A stretch of 64,000 bases of DNA from Bog-473 sp963751335 (GCA_963751335.1 CAVVUB010000001.1:682001-746000); one strand, 5' to 3'; positions 34,598-43,598 are shown, numbered from the stretch's first letter. Numbers and translations: made by a program. Notes: generated by a model not told the origin, from the letters alone.

Positions 34598-34649
34598 TGA
34601 TTCCCTCCCTCTGCCACCGCATTGACGTTCCGCTCCCTTGATGGCTACC

Positions 34650-34670
34650 GTGTGAACAAATCTTAGGTTA
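34650..34670 (+). promoter_or_regulatory. Cluster element, copy S2
   Basis: Plus-strand GTGTGAACAAATCTTAGGTTA in the divergent SDR/P450 intergenic region, 13 bases before the P450 GTG start and 52 before the SDR start. Same core and same orientation relative to the P450 as S1 and S3 have to their genes. Its closeness to the start suggests it overlaps the transcription start. Confidence 0.65.
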
Positions 34671-34683
34671 ATGGGGAGACGTC

Positions 34684-35955
34684 GTGGAATTGAGGACAGA
34701 GGCCTCGGGAATACCTGTGGCGGGGACAGGAAGACCCGGCGACGATGGCGACGAGTTCGGCCTCTTCGACGACTCCGTTGCTGGAGACGCCAGAAACCCG
34801 TACCCTGAACTCGCCCAAGCGAGGCGCGAGCACCCGGTACAAAAGCTCGACTCTTCGATGATGCCGCACGACGAGGCGCTCCCGGTGTTCTTCGTCTATC
34901 GGTTCGAGGACATCACGCGAGTGTTGCGGGACTCCGACACCTTTTCGTCGGGTCACATCATCGACATGATCATGGGCCCGGTCATGGGTGAACACATCAT
35001 CTTGGGCATGGACGGTGAGCGACACCGCCGATACCGGGCTCTGGTTTCGTCTGCCTTCCGACAGAAGGTGCTCACCGAATCTGAAGACGAACTCGTGGCC
35101 AAGGTCGCGAACGAACTGATCGACCGGTTCACCGATCGGGGCCACGCAGAGCTGGTCCGAGAGTTCACGTTCCCCTATCCGACCCAGGTCATCGCGGGAA
35201 TTCTGGGCTTGCCACGAGAGGACTACAAGCAGTTCCAACGGTGGTCGATTGCCATCTTGAGCTTTCTCGCCAAGCAGGAGGAGGCCATCGCCGCCTCCCG
35301 CGAGGTCGAGGAGTACATGAGCGGCATCCTGGCCGACCGGAGGCGAACGCCACAGGAGGACCTGATCAGCGGCTTGGCTCACGCCGAGCTTGACGGCGAA
35401 CGGCTGAGTGACGACGAGATTTTCTCTTTCCTGCGACTGCTGCTGCCCGCTGGGGTCGAGACGACGTTCAGATCCACCGGCAACCTCCTGTACCTCTTGC
35501 TCGCACAGCCGAAGCAGTTGGAGTCGGTGCGCGCCGACCGGTCGTTGATCCCGCAGGCGATCGAGGAGGCGCTGCGCCTTGAAACGCCTCTGCTGAACAT
35601 CACGCGACTGGCGACAAGAGACACGGAGATCGGCGGTATTTCGGTTCCTGAGGGTTCGACCATCATGTTGATGCTCGCCGCGGCGAACCGCGAGGAGACT
35701 CGCTACAAAGAGCCCGACGGCTTCGACATCACACGAGACTTCAAGCCTCACATGTCATTCGGACACGGTCCGCACGTCTGCCTCGGAATGCATCTGGCCC
35801 GCGTGGAGATGCGCGTCGCTCTCAATCTCCTCTTGGATCGCCTGCCGGATCTGCGACTCGACCCGAATGCGGACGACCCCCATATCCGGGGACAAGTGTT
35901 TCGGTCTCCGACGTCCATCCCCGTACTCTTTTGCCGGTTAAAGGACCGGAGTTGA
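34684..35955 (+). CDS. Cytochrome P450
   Basis: A 423-residue soluble P450. Visible hallmarks: I-helix LLPAGVETTFRST, the ERR-triad ExxR in EEALRLETPLLNITRLA, and the haem loop FGHGPHVCLGMHLARVE with the thiolate ligand Cys366. The N-terminal (DDSVAGDARNPYPELAQARREHPV) is typical of CYP families of actinobacteria that hydroxylate terpenoids, steroids or fatty acids. GTG start with GGGGAG 6 bases upstream. First gene of a three-gene operon with a nitroreductase and a SnoaL-like protein; no ferredoxin gene is adjacent. Confidence 0.93.
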   Translation: MELRTEASGIPVAGTGRPGDDGDEFGLFDDSVAGDARNPYPELAQARREHPVQKLDSSMMPHDEALPVFFVYRFEDITRVLRDSDTFSSGHIIDMIMGPVMGEHIILGMDGERHRRYRALVSSAFRQKVLTESEDELVAKVANELIDRFTDRGHAELVREFTFPYPTQVIAGILGLPREDYKQFQRWSIAILSFLAKQEEAIAASREVEEYMSGILADRRRTPQEDLISGLAHAELDGERLSDDEIFSFLRLLLPAGVETTFRSTGNLLYLLLAQPKQLESVRADRSLIPQAIEEALRLETPLLNITRLATRDTEIGGISVPEGSTIMLMLAAANREETRYKEPDGFDITRDFKPHMSFGHGPHVCLGMHLARVEMRVALNLLLDRLPDLRLDPNADDPHIRGQVFRSPTSIPVLFCRLKDRS

Positions 35956-35957
35956 CC

Positions 35958-36629
35958 ATGGACATAGAACAGCTCCTGACCTCGACTCGGTCCGCTCGCC
36001 GGTCACTCGATTTGGCCTCCCCGGTCGACCCGGAGGAGATCCGTGAGTGCCTACAGGTCGCTCTCCAAGCCGCCAACGGCTCGAACCACCAGTCGTGGCG
36101 ATGGGTCATCGTCAGTAAACCCCAGCTTCGCCGTGAGATCGGAGGCCTGTACCGGGACTCCTATCTGCGCATGACGGGTGGAGCCATGGTCTCGGACCGC
36201 CTCCCGCACGATGACTTCGGGCGATTGATGTCGTCGACGGAGTGGCTCGTGGACCACCTGGCGGAAGTGCCCCTGCTCGTCATTCCGTGCTACGAGCCTT
36301 ACCTGCCCGACTTCGGGAACGGCGATGACGCCTTCCAGGCGGCGACCTTGTACGGATCGATCTTTCCCGCCGTGTGGAACTTCCAGCTGGCCCTCCACAC
36401 CCGTGGGTTCGGCACATGTATCACAACGATGCACCTACTTCACCAGGTCGAAGTTGCAACGCTGCTTGGCATCCCGGACACCTATGTCCAGGGCTGCCTG
36501 CTGCCGGTGGCCAAACTGCGGTCCGAGACCGCGTTCGTGCCGGCGCCGCGGCGGTCGCTCGAGGAGGTCGTCGTCGTCGACCATTGGGACGGACCGTCGA
36601 TCTCGACGCCGGGCGCGGAGGAGAACTGA
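35958..36629 (+). CDS. Nitroreductase family protein
   Basis: A 223-residue FMN-dependent oxidoreductase: MDIEQLLTSTRSARRSLDLASPVDPEEI, the AANGSNHQSWRWVIV FMN site, and FGTCITTMHLLH / LLGIPDTYVQGCLLPVAKLR near the end. Members reduce nitro, quinone or enone groups, or act as dehydrogenases and F420-type enzymes. Its ATG lies 2 bases after the P450 stop, so they are translationally coupled and probably act in the same pathway. Direct redox partnership with the P450 is possible but not shown. Confidence 0.88.
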   Translation: MDIEQLLTSTRSARRSLDLASPVDPEEIRECLQVALQAANGSNHQSWRWVIVSKPQLRREIGGLYRDSYLRMTGGAMVSDRLPHDDFGRLMSSTEWLVDHLAEVPLLVIPCYEPYLPDFGNGDDAFQAATLYGSIFPAVWNFQLALHTRGFGTCITTMHLLHQVEVATLLGIPDTYVQGCLLPVAKLRSETAFVPAPRRSLEEVVVVDHWDGPSISTPGAEEN

Positions 36630-37174
36630 TGGACCGACACACGGAACAGAGACTCCTCGAGCAGCTGGATCGAGCGGAGATCCTGGACTGCCTCACCCGT
36701 TACGCGCGAGGAATGGACCGACTCGACAGGGCCCTGGCCCGTTCGGCGTACCACGAGGGCGCGATCGACGATCATGTTGGATTCGTCGGCGAAGTCGATG
36801 ACTTCCTCGACTGGGCTTTTGCCTACCACAGTGGACAGGTTCGCCATCAGCACTACGTCACGAATCACCATATCGAGCTCGACGGTGAGGAGGCGCACGC
36901 CGAGACCTATTACATGTTCATAGGAACCGAGAACGACCCCGCTGCCTCGCTCACCGTCTTCGGAGGCCGCTACGTCGACCGCTTTGAGCGCCGACTGGGA
37001 AAATGGGGCATCGCGGTGCGGCTTTGCCTCGTGGAGTGGGCAACCGACCCGAAATCGCTACTACCGGCAGATGCGTCCGATTTCCTGGCGGCGACAGGGA
37101 TCGTTGCGCGCAACCCCACGGACAGCTCCTACGAGCGGCCATTGCAAGCGCGTCGTCGGACCATGACCGACTAA
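36629..37174 (+). CDS. SnoaL-like domain protein
   Basis: A 181-residue NTF2-fold protein: LLEQLDRAEILDCLTRYARGMDRLDRALARSAYHEGAIDDH with the Tyr/Asp pattern of the SnoaL_4 type (aromatic-ring dioxygenase small-subunit-like), then HYVTNHHIELDGEEAHAETYYMFI. This group includes dehydratases and isomerases of polycyclic or terpenoid degradation. Start overlaps the nitroreductase stop (TGATG). Third gene of the P450 operon. Confidence 0.85.
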   Translation: MDRHTEQRLLEQLDRAEILDCLTRYARGMDRLDRALARSAYHEGAIDDHVGFVGEVDDFLDWAFAYHSGQVRHQHYVTNHHIELDGEEAHAETYYMFIGTENDPAASLTVFGGRYVDRFERRLGKWGIAVRLCLVEWATDPKSLLPADASDFLAATGIVARNPTDSSYERPLQARRRTMTD

Positions 37175-37264
37175 GCCCCCACAGCCGAAGACGTGAGTTT
37201 ACCGTGGGAAGGCGATCCGATGGGGACAAGGCGAGTGATCGCCGACAGGATCAGGCCCGGCGGC

Positions 37265-38557
37265 TCAGTTCCGCTTGGCTGCGCCTCGAAGCATTGTGTC
37301 GCGCACGTGGATGAGTGCGACCCGTTTGCCGTAGCTGCGCAGGATTCCTTCTGGTACCCAGGTGAGATCCACGATCGAACGGGCCGTGAGCTCGGTTGAC
37401 GGGTCCTTGATCTTAAGTTCCCCAGCCCGAGCACCCTCCTTCAACATCACCTTCAAACGCTGCAACAGATTCGGAAACGACCAGGCCATGTCAGGCGTGT
37501 CAGGCGGTGACTGCCGCAACCACGCGAGTTGGATCTTGAACTCGTCATGAAACCGCTCGAGCACGTTGATTTGCAGCCAGGCCACCGCGTCGAGCTTCTG
37601 GACACTGGTGGCTGGCGAAGTCAATGCGGCATCCCATCCGGCGACAACCTTCTCGGAGAAGGAACGCATGATTGATACCAGCAACTCCTCTTTCGAGCCG
37701 ATCTCGCGGTACACACTGCCGGTGCTCATCTGCGCCGCCCCGGCGATGTCCCGGACTGTGGTGGCTTCGTAACCCCTCCGACCGAATTCGGTTCGCGCGA
37801 CGGCGCGGATGAGCGCGGAGCGGTCTGACTCCGTGGCGGGGTCGTCGTCCCAGGACCGCATGACCGCTTCAACGGCCTGCATCGCCTTGGATCCGTCCAG
37901 CTGATTGTCCCGTGGGGCCCGGGCGGCCACACCATGAAGGACCATTCCACACAGATGACCGGCAACGCGATCCACGGACCGGTAGCGGTGGAACAGCCCC
38001 AGCCCGATGTGCAACATCGTCTGCGTGAGCCGATGGGACAGCATCCGCAACTCGACGTCATCTCGGAGGAACCCGGCGGCGTGTCCCGCCTCGAGGGTCT
38101 TGAGCATCGCCTTCTCGGTCGCCGTCGGTGCATGGGCGACCGCGCGGACCAGTTCGTGACCGGCGCTGACCGGCGGGTCGTAAAAGGAGAATTGCACCGC
38201 CGCACTATGGCGCGCTGCGCATTGGGCGATCGCCGTGCTGAAGGCCGTGATCCGATCGGGAAGGTCGCCCGGAGCGCTCTCGCGGAGCTCCTTGAGGGCG
38301 ATCTCTGCTTGGCGGTCGAGGTCGGCGTGATAGCGCCTGACCAGCTCGACGATGATCGCCTCTTTGGATTCGAAGTGGTGATACAGGCTCCCGGGCTGGA
38401 TGCCGCATGCCTCAGCGATCTCCTGGAGTGTCGTTCGAAGTCCCGAGGAGGCGAACACGTTGGATGCGGTCTCGAGAATCTCGTCTCGACGACGGGTATC
38501 CAAGGCTTCCATCGAATCGGGCGGTTCCGAACCGGTTCCGCGGTTCGCGGCGCTCAT
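37265..38557 (-). CDS. Tandem TetR-family transcriptional regulator (two DNA-binding domains in one chain)
   Basis: A 430-residue fusion of two complete TetR units. Unit 1 has its helix-turn-helix at about residues 22-68 (RRRDEILETASNVFASSGLRTTL, LQEIAEACGIQPGSLYHHFESKEAII); unit 2 at about 242-292 (SALIRAVARTEFGRRGYEATTVRDIAGAAQMSTGSVYREIGSKEELL), each followed by a helical ligand domain. Single TetR proteins are 190-220 residues, so this is a fusion that would bind DNA as a built-in dimer or a tetramer. Start ATG at 38557 chosen; the frame is open upstream. It is the best candidate regulator for the repeated cluster element, a weak copy of which lies 126 bases upstream. Confidence 0.9.
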   Translation of the reverse strand: MSAANRGTGSEPPDSMEALDTRRRDEILETASNVFASSGLRTTLQEIAEACGIQPGSLYHHFESKEAIIVELVRRYHADLDRQAEIALKELRESAPGDLPDRITAFSTAIAQCAARHSAAVQFSFYDPPVSAGHELVRAVAHAPTATEKAMLKTLEAGHAAGFLRDDVELRMLSHRLTQTMLHIGLGLFHRYRSVDRVAGHLCGMVLHGVAARAPRDNQLDGSKAMQAVEAVMRSWDDDPATESDRSALIRAVARTEFGRRGYEATTVRDIAGAAQMSTGSVYREIGSKEELLVSIMRSFSEKVVAGWDAALTSPATSVQKLDAVAWLQINVLERFHDEFKIQLAWLRQSPPDTPDMAWSFPNLLQRLKVMLKEGARAGELKIKDPSTELTARSIVDLTWVPEGILRSYGKRVALIHVRDTMLRGAAKRN

Positions 38558-38683
38558 CCTGGAACCTGCTCTGTGATCGCGCTCGAGCTCGTGGTGGGAG
38601 GACCTTGGTGGAAGCCACTCGGCATTGTGATCCTCGACAATTCCTTCCGCTTCGACCTTGGAGAGGAGATTACCGCGGCCATT

Positions 38684-38702
38684 TGACCTAGAACTTCGTT
38701 CC
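38684..38702 (-). promoter_or_regulatory. Possible weak cluster element, copy S6
   Basis: Minus-strand GGAACGAAGTTCTAGGTCA shares GGAAC, AGGTC and 14 of 19 positions with copy S4. It lies between the AveC-like gene and the tandem TetR gene and could mediate autoregulation. The match is weak enough to be chance. Confidence 0.3.
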
Positions 38703-38715
38703 GACCACAGTGCGG

Positions 38716-39867
38716 CTAGCCACTCTCGCCGACATTCTTCGGACTGCACCGCCCGTCTGGATTCGTCGCGACAGTGGGCCTTCCCGACTGAGCCGATTCC
38801 CATCCGTCCCAGATGCCCGCCATATAAGGACCCGGCTGTCCGGCTTCGGCATAGAAACCCTGAGGGTCGTAGACCTTCGCCTCAGGAAAAGGCCAGGGAC
38901 AAGCGACCGATGTCGCCGCACCCGTTGCTCTGATCACGCCGAAGCTGGCGCCATAACAGAAGTAAGCAACGTTGAGAATCGCGAACATGACCGCGAACGT
39001 CGCCAATGCCGGCCGCGCGCGAAATGGGCGGAATGTCCGAATACCCTGCGCCAACTTCTCCGCCTGGGTACGGCCGGTGTCGTCTCGATACAGGAGGACC
39101 CCGGCTGGAATCATCACCCAACACACGAAGGTTGACTCCCACAGCAGCGGGAACTGATAGGGCTTCCCCGTGAAGAGCGACCCGAATGGTATTACCTGGG
39201 AGTAGATGTAGAGCTGCGTGCGAACGAGAATCGTCTCCAGGATTGCGTCGTAGACGAATCCGATGACGAGGATGAGGAATCCCAGGCTGATGAGTGGATG
39301 CCGCCAGGCGAACGAGTCCACCGGACGGCGGGCTTGGATCCGCCGCAAAACCCAGATGGCGGGGAAATAGGCACCCAGGTAGAAGGTTGCGTATCCCAAT
39401 CCGATGAACGGTTCGACTGTCGGTGAGAGCGATGCCAGTGGCCACGTCTCGGGGAAATGCGTGAGCTGGGGGTTGTATGCCGCGTACGGCGCCCAGTTCA
39501 TGATCGGATCCATCCACACGATGGCGGTGGTCACGATGACCATGAGCAACACCGGGTGCTTCGGATAGCGCTGCCACATAATGACGAAAACGACGACGAG
39601 TACCAGGAGGCCGAGGACGGTGCCCAGTTCGAGTGTGGGAATCCAGTCGTGATGGAGGAGTGGAGCGACCGGCCTCGGCGCTCCATGCACGGCAGGATTG
39701 GCAATCCGAGAGGCCACGGCACCCCGACGTGCGTTGTACTGGACGGCGACGATCGCCACATTGGCCAACAGGATGAGGACTATCACCCACGACGCCGGCC
39801 GTGGCACAAAAGGAGCCGATCGCGACGTGCGTGGATCGATCGTGGGTCGATCGTCGATCTTGGTCAT
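38716..39867 (-). CDS. Spirocyclase AveC-like membrane protein
   Basis: A 383-residue polytopic membrane protein with about seven helices (SWVIVLILLANVAIVAV, LGTVLGLLVLVVVFVIMW, VLLMVIVTTAIVWMDP, LISLGFLILVIGFVYDAIL and others). The motif WMDPIMNWAPYAAYNPQLTHFPETWP and YDAILETILVRTQLYIYSQVIPFGSLF are typical of the AveC-like family, whose founder forms the spiroketal of avermectin; most relatives lie beside P450 and steroid/terpene-type genes and have no known reaction. The ATG is 5 bases from the stop of the upstream binding-protein gene, so they are one transcript. Confidence 0.85.
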   Translation of the reverse strand: MTKIDDRPTIDPRTSRSAPFVPRPASWVIVLILLANVAIVAVQYNARRGAVASRIANPAVHGAPRPVAPLLHHDWIPTLELGTVLGLLVLVVVFVIMWQRYPKHPVLLMVIVTTAIVWMDPIMNWAPYAAYNPQLTHFPETWPLASLSPTVEPFIGLGYATFYLGAYFPAIWVLRRIQARRPVDSFAWRHPLISLGFLILVIGFVYDAILETILVRTQLYIYSQVIPFGSLFTGKPYQFPLLWESTFVCWVMIPAGVLLYRDDTGRTQAEKLAQGIRTFRPFRARPALATFAVMFAILNVAYFCYGASFGVIRATGAATSVACPWPFPEAKVYDPQGFYAEAGQPGPYMAGIWDGWESAQSGRPTVATNPDGRCSPKNVGESG

Positions 39868-39872
39868 CTTGG

Positions 39873-40985
39873 CTAGACCTCGCCGAATCGGTCGAAAAGA
39901 TGTGAGTGCGAACCATCGGGATCGAGCGTTCGTGCGACGAGATACCCAGCACCCATCCACCCCCGTCTCGTCCAGTTTCCGAACGACAGATACGTTCCGG
40001 CAGATCCGGCAGCCGCCGGCACCATCTTGACCCGCTCGAGCGCATCCTTTACCCCCCGAGGGCTTAGCGGATGGGCATCAGCGAAGGCGTGGAGAAGGAC
40101 CGTGGCAAAATCTCGGTTCACGAGAGGCAGTACCCATTCGGGCCGACGACCGTAGGTCGTTTCGAACTGGTCGAGGAATTTCTGGCCCACTGGATTGCTC
40201 TCGTCGTACTGGTCGACGCCGATCCAACCAAGCATCGCGTTCCACATGGCCTCGTGGAACCAGGCGTTCTGGAAAGCCGTGCCCATGATTCGAGTCGGAT
40301 TCCATTGCATCGACTCAAGCGCTCCGTTGACGTAGAACACACCGAAACCGAATCCGCAGTGGACCAGGGCCGTCGCCTTCGCCTCGTGGAGGCTCTGCAG
40401 TGCGGCCTCCACCGCTCCGGCCGTCTGCGCCACCCACTCCTCGGCGACGATGCTGATCCCTCGGTCACGACACGCCTTGCGGAAATTCCGGATATACGAC
40501 TCACCGACCAACGACTGCTCGATGAGAGCTCCGACCTGGGTGTGCCCACCTTTGGCAAGGATTTGCGCCCAGAGGATCGGTTCGTCGGTCATCGATCCTT
40601 GAGGAAGTGCGAACGTCCATTCACCGAGCCACTCGTCGGAACCTGAGCAGCTGATCGCCGGGACGTGAAACCGGTCCTCGATCGCCTCGCGCATCGGAAT
40701 GCAGTTGTCGGAAATGCTCGGGCCGAATACCGCAACGCATCCCTCCTCGACCAGTTCTGCGTAGCCATCGATGACCGCCTTGACTGATCCCTTCGGAAGG
40801 CCCCAGGACTGACGGACAACAAGTTCAACGGGACGATCGATGAGACCGGCCTTCAGACCTTCGGCAAACACGAGCTCGAACGGCAGAAAGAAATCGTCCA
40901 CGCGCTCGCGTGGATGGTCCTCGGGAACCACCCAGTCCATCAAGACGCCGAGCTTTATCGGCTCGGCCTGAGATTCATAGGACAT
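39873..40985 (-). CDS. Substrate-binding-fold protein without a signal peptide
   Basis: A 370-residue type-I periplasmic-binding-like protein: IKLGVLMDWVVPEDHPRERVDDFFLP, FGPSISDNCIPMREAIEDRFHVPAISCSGSDEWLG, then VESYIRNFRKACRDRGISIVAEEW-type second lobe. The protein starts at residue 10 of its first strand with no signal or lipobox, so it is predicted cytosolic, unlike transport proteins. It may be a ligand sensor or enzyme-like subunit. A GGAGGG site precedes the ATG at 40985; copy S3 of the cluster element lies 29 bases upstream. Cotranscribed with the AveC-like gene. Confidence 0.85.
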   Translation of the reverse strand: MSYESQAEPIKLGVLMDWVVPEDHPRERVDDFFLPFELVFAEGLKAGLIDRPVELVVRQSWGLPKGSVKAVIDGYAELVEEGCVAVFGPSISDNCIPMREAIEDRFHVPAISCSGSDEWLGEWTFALPQGSMTDEPILWAQILAKGGHTQVGALIEQSLVGESYIRNFRKACRDRGISIVAEEWVAQTAGAVEAALQSLHEAKATALVHCGFGFGVFYVNGALESMQWNPTRIMGTAFQNAWFHEAMWNAMLGWIGVDQYDESNPVGQKFLDQFETTYGRRPEWVLPLVNRDFATVLLHAFADAHPLSPRGVKDALERVKMVPAAAGSAGTYLSFGNWTRRGWMGAGYLVARTLDPDGSHSHLFDRFGEV

Positions 40986-41014
40986 CTCACCCTCCTTGAC
41001 GACATCCGATGTGT

Positions 41015-41035
41015 GAACCTGAGATTTGTTCCAAA
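41015..41035 (-). promoter_or_regulatory. Cluster element, copy S3
   Basis: Minus-strand TTTGGAACAAATCTCAGGTTC, 29 bases before the ATG of the signal-less binding protein. Its ends GAAC and GTTC are inverted, giving the clearest dyad of the set. Confidence 0.65.
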
Positions 41036-41085
41036 CGTAGTGACAGGCTTCCACCCTGTCAAGGCGTTTGAACACATACCCCAGC

Positions 41086-41883
41086 TCAGCCCGAAACCGG
41101 CGCGACGTAGGCGTCGATCATTTCGAACAAACCGGCGGTGACCAAGGGGTCATCAGTCAGAGGTCCGGCGATGGCGGCTCGTGCGGCATCACGGATCTCA
41201 AGTCCCGCCGTGACAAGCTGCGCCGCCGCGACGAGCACCCGTGTCGACGCGACCTCGCGCAGCCCCGTGGTTTCGAGCCGTCGGATGGCCCCACCGAGCC
41301 GCACCAGCTGTGACGCCACTTCTTGGTCGACTGCTGCTTCGTGCATCAGGATCTTCTTCTCGACGTCGGCTGGAGGAAAATCGAGCTCGATGGCCACCAT
41401 TCGTTGGCGGGTTGAATCCTTGAGATCCTTCAGGATGCTCTGATAGCCAGGGTTATAAGAGACAACGAGGCAGAAACCGGGCGCTGCGTCCAGAGTGATA
41501 CCCAACCGCTCCATGGGAAGTTGACGGCGATAGTCCGCCAGAGGGTGGAGTACGACGGTGGTGTCCTGACGGGCCTCAACGATCTCATCGAGATAGCAGA
41601 TAGAACCTTCCCGAACCGCTCGGGTCAGTGGACCATCGACCCAGACTGTTTCTCCTCCTCGCAGGAGGAACCGCCCCACGAGATCTGCGGTGGTCAGGTC
41701 GTCGTGACAGGCCACTGTGATCAGCGGGCGACCCAGATCATGTGCTATGGCTTCTACAAAGCGGGTCTTGCCGCACCCCGTCGGCCCTTTCAGCATGATT
41801 GAAAGATGCTGTTGGAACGCGGCCCGGAAGACCTGCTTCTCACTTCCGACCGGTACGTAGAACGGCGAAACCTCGCTGGTCAT
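41086..41883 (-). CDS. CbbQ/NirQ/NorQ-type AAA+ ATPase
   Basis: A 265-residue MoxR-group AAA+ protein: Walker A GPTGCGKT at residues 33-40, Walker B ICYLDEI at 95-101, a sensor region LVVSYNPGYQSILKDLKDSTRQRMVAIELDFP that is the CbbQ/NorQ signature. These ATPases form hexamers and, with a VWA partner, insert or repair metal centres or remodel inhibited enzymes (Rubisco, NO reductase). Here neither Rubisco nor nor/nir genes are present, so the client is probably a cluster enzyme. Its ATG overlaps the stop of the VWA gene by 4 bases. Confidence 0.92.
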   Translation of the reverse strand: MTSEVSPFYVPVGSEKQVFRAAFQQHLSIMLKGPTGCGKTRFVEAIAHDLGRPLITVACHDDLTTADLVGRFLLRGGETVWVDGPLTRAVREGSICYLDEIVEARQDTTVVLHPLADYRRQLPMERLGITLDAAPGFCLVVSYNPGYQSILKDLKDSTRQRMVAIELDFPPADVEKKILMHEAAVDQEVASQLVRLGGAIRRLETTGLREVASTRVLVAAAQLVTAGLEIRDAARAAIAGPLTDDPLVTAGLFEMIDAYVAPVSG

Positions 41884-43598
41884 GTGATGCTCCCCTCCAA
41901 CGACAAGCGCTCCGTCGACCGCGTAACTCGCTCGGATCGCCGCCGCTGAAGATCCGCCGATGCCAGGGCAACACGGAACAATGGTGAGATCGCATCAGCC
42001 ATCTGATCGACCCTACCGAGCGTTGCGTGGGCGGCTGTCCCGAAAACTCTGCTGAGTGCCTCGGCATCGGTGGTGGCGGCAATACTCAGGCAAAGGCACC
42101 CGATGCCGCAATGGCGCGCCTCGGAGAGTGACCGGCGCGCGTCGGCCTCACCGTAGGACCCTTCGTAGCCGTGGTCGTAAGCGAATCCGTCGGACAGGAC
42201 GACCAAGAGGCGCCGGCCGGTTCCCCCTTCTCGATCGAGTACCGCCGCCCCATGACGGATGGCGGCTCCGAGGCGCGTGAATCCTCCGGGACGGAGTCCA
42301 CCCAAGCGACTTTCCGCCAATGCGGAGAGACCCTCGTCGAATCGCTTCACGGGAAACATGTGCACAGCAGAGCGTCCCTGGGAGCGAAATCCGTAAAGGG
42401 CCACTCGATCCCCCACCTCGCACAGCGCCCCCATGAGACCCGCCGCACCGGATCGCTGATGCTCGTGGACGACACCGCCGGAGCTGCTCGGCTCGCCTGC
42501 AGAACCGGAGATGTCCAAGAGGATGAGCACAGAGAGGTCCCGCCGGCTTCGTTGATTCTCTATGTAGACATCGTCATCTGGGAGTGAGCCGGCACTGACT
42601 TCGACGTAACAGTCCACAAGAGCGTCCAGATCGAGATCCTCGCCCTGCGGTTGACGACGATGCGGCTCCAGTTCTGTCCCAAGGCGAGCCAGCGCCCGCC
42701 GAAGTGACCTGGTGGCCACGACCGGAATTCGTGAGAGATCCGTTTCCTCGGGCCGCAGCTCAACGACCGTACACCAGCGAGGCCGATACCTGCGGTACCG
42801 AACGTCCCACTCCGGATAAACGAACTCCGGAGCTGCGACTAGTTCTCCGCCGTCGAATATGGTCACCCGGCTCGTCGTGAGTGAATTCTTACGGGAGACT
42901 CGATTGCCGCTCTGACCGAAACGGGTCGGAGCGTCCGCCCCTGGGGCACCGGTCCCCGACGATCTCGCGTCCTTGAGAAGTCGCTTAAGAAGGCGTCCGA
43001 TGGGGCCGCCTCCGCCGACGGGACTCGAGAGGATGTCGATCGCCGAGCCTTCCCCGACCTCGTCCTCCAGCTCGCGGAGAAGCACCTGCCTGTCCTGTCC
43101 CGATTGGTGAGCCCGCGCCTGCTTCCCAATACCTCCATCACGAGACGGTCCAACGAGACCTGGCCGAATCACACCAAAGGAGGCCGGAGGGTCCGGAATC
43201 AGCTCCGAGCCGAGAGCCAAGGTCAATGACGAATCCGGAGAGTCAGTCCGCCCAGCCGTGAGGGGATCGGCTGCCAGAAACGCCGTGACTGGTAGAAGCT
43301 CGCGGAGGGATGTCAGTGCACGGTGTCCCTCGAGGCTCAGGTAGCGCCGCGCTACAGCGCGCTTTCGAGTCAATTTGTGCAGAATGGCTGGTTTGAGGCT
43401 CCCCACGCACAAAAGAGACGCCTGGACGAGGACGCACTGCAATTGGGTTTGGTGATCTGCCTCGACTGGAACGAAGACGGTCCGGCCGTCGGTCCATGAA
43501 AGCACTCCAGGATCTCCGACCGCTACGTCCAATCGTTGACCGGAGATAGCGGAAGCCAGGAGCCCCAATCGCTCACAAGCGTCGACCTCAGGATGCAC
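41880..43598 (-). CDS. VWA-domain protein, CbbO/NorD-like partner of the AAA+ ATPase
   Basis: A 572-residue protein. The N-terminal half is helical and variable; a central YRPRWCTVVELRPEE segment and the C-terminal von Willebrand A domain with the metal-site motif LILLDISGSAG (about residue 360) and DRVALYGFRSQGRSAVHM are typical of CbbO/NorD. It acts as the adaptor between the AAA+ hexamer and the client enzyme. The gene is first in the pair; copy S5 of the cluster element lies 107 bases upstream of its ATG. Confidence 0.9.
   Translation of the reverse strand: MHPEVDACERLGLLASAISGQRLDVAVGDPGVLSWTDGRTVFVPVEADHQTQLQCVLVQASLLCVGSLKPAILHKLTRKRAVARRYLSLEGHRALTSLRELLPVTAFLAADPLTAGRTDSPDSSLTLALGSELIPDPPASFGVIRPGLVGPSRDGGIGKQARAHQSGQDRQVLLRELEDEVGEGSAIDILSSPVGGGGPIGRLLKRLLKDARSSGTGAPGADAPTRFGQSGNRVSRKNSLTTSRVTIFDGGELVAAPEFVYPEWDVRYRRYRPRWCTVVELRPEETDLSRIPVVATRSLRRALARLGTELEPHRRQPQGEDLDLDALVDCYVEVSAGSLPDDDVYIENQRSRRDLSVLILLDISGSAGEPSSSGGVVHEHQRSGAAGLMGALCEVGDRVALYGFRSQGRSAVHMFPVKRFDEGLSALAESRLGGLRPGGFTRLGAAIRHGAAVLDREGGTGRRLLVVLSDGFAYDHGYEGSYGEADARRSLSEARHCGIGCLCLSIAATTDAEALSRVFGTAAHATLGRVDQMADAISPLFRVALASADLQRRRSERVTRSTERLSLEGSIT

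Noticed and set aside
34663..35751. 362-residue minus-strand frame within the first P450
   Set aside because: Antisense shadow; the plus-strand P450 is unambiguous.
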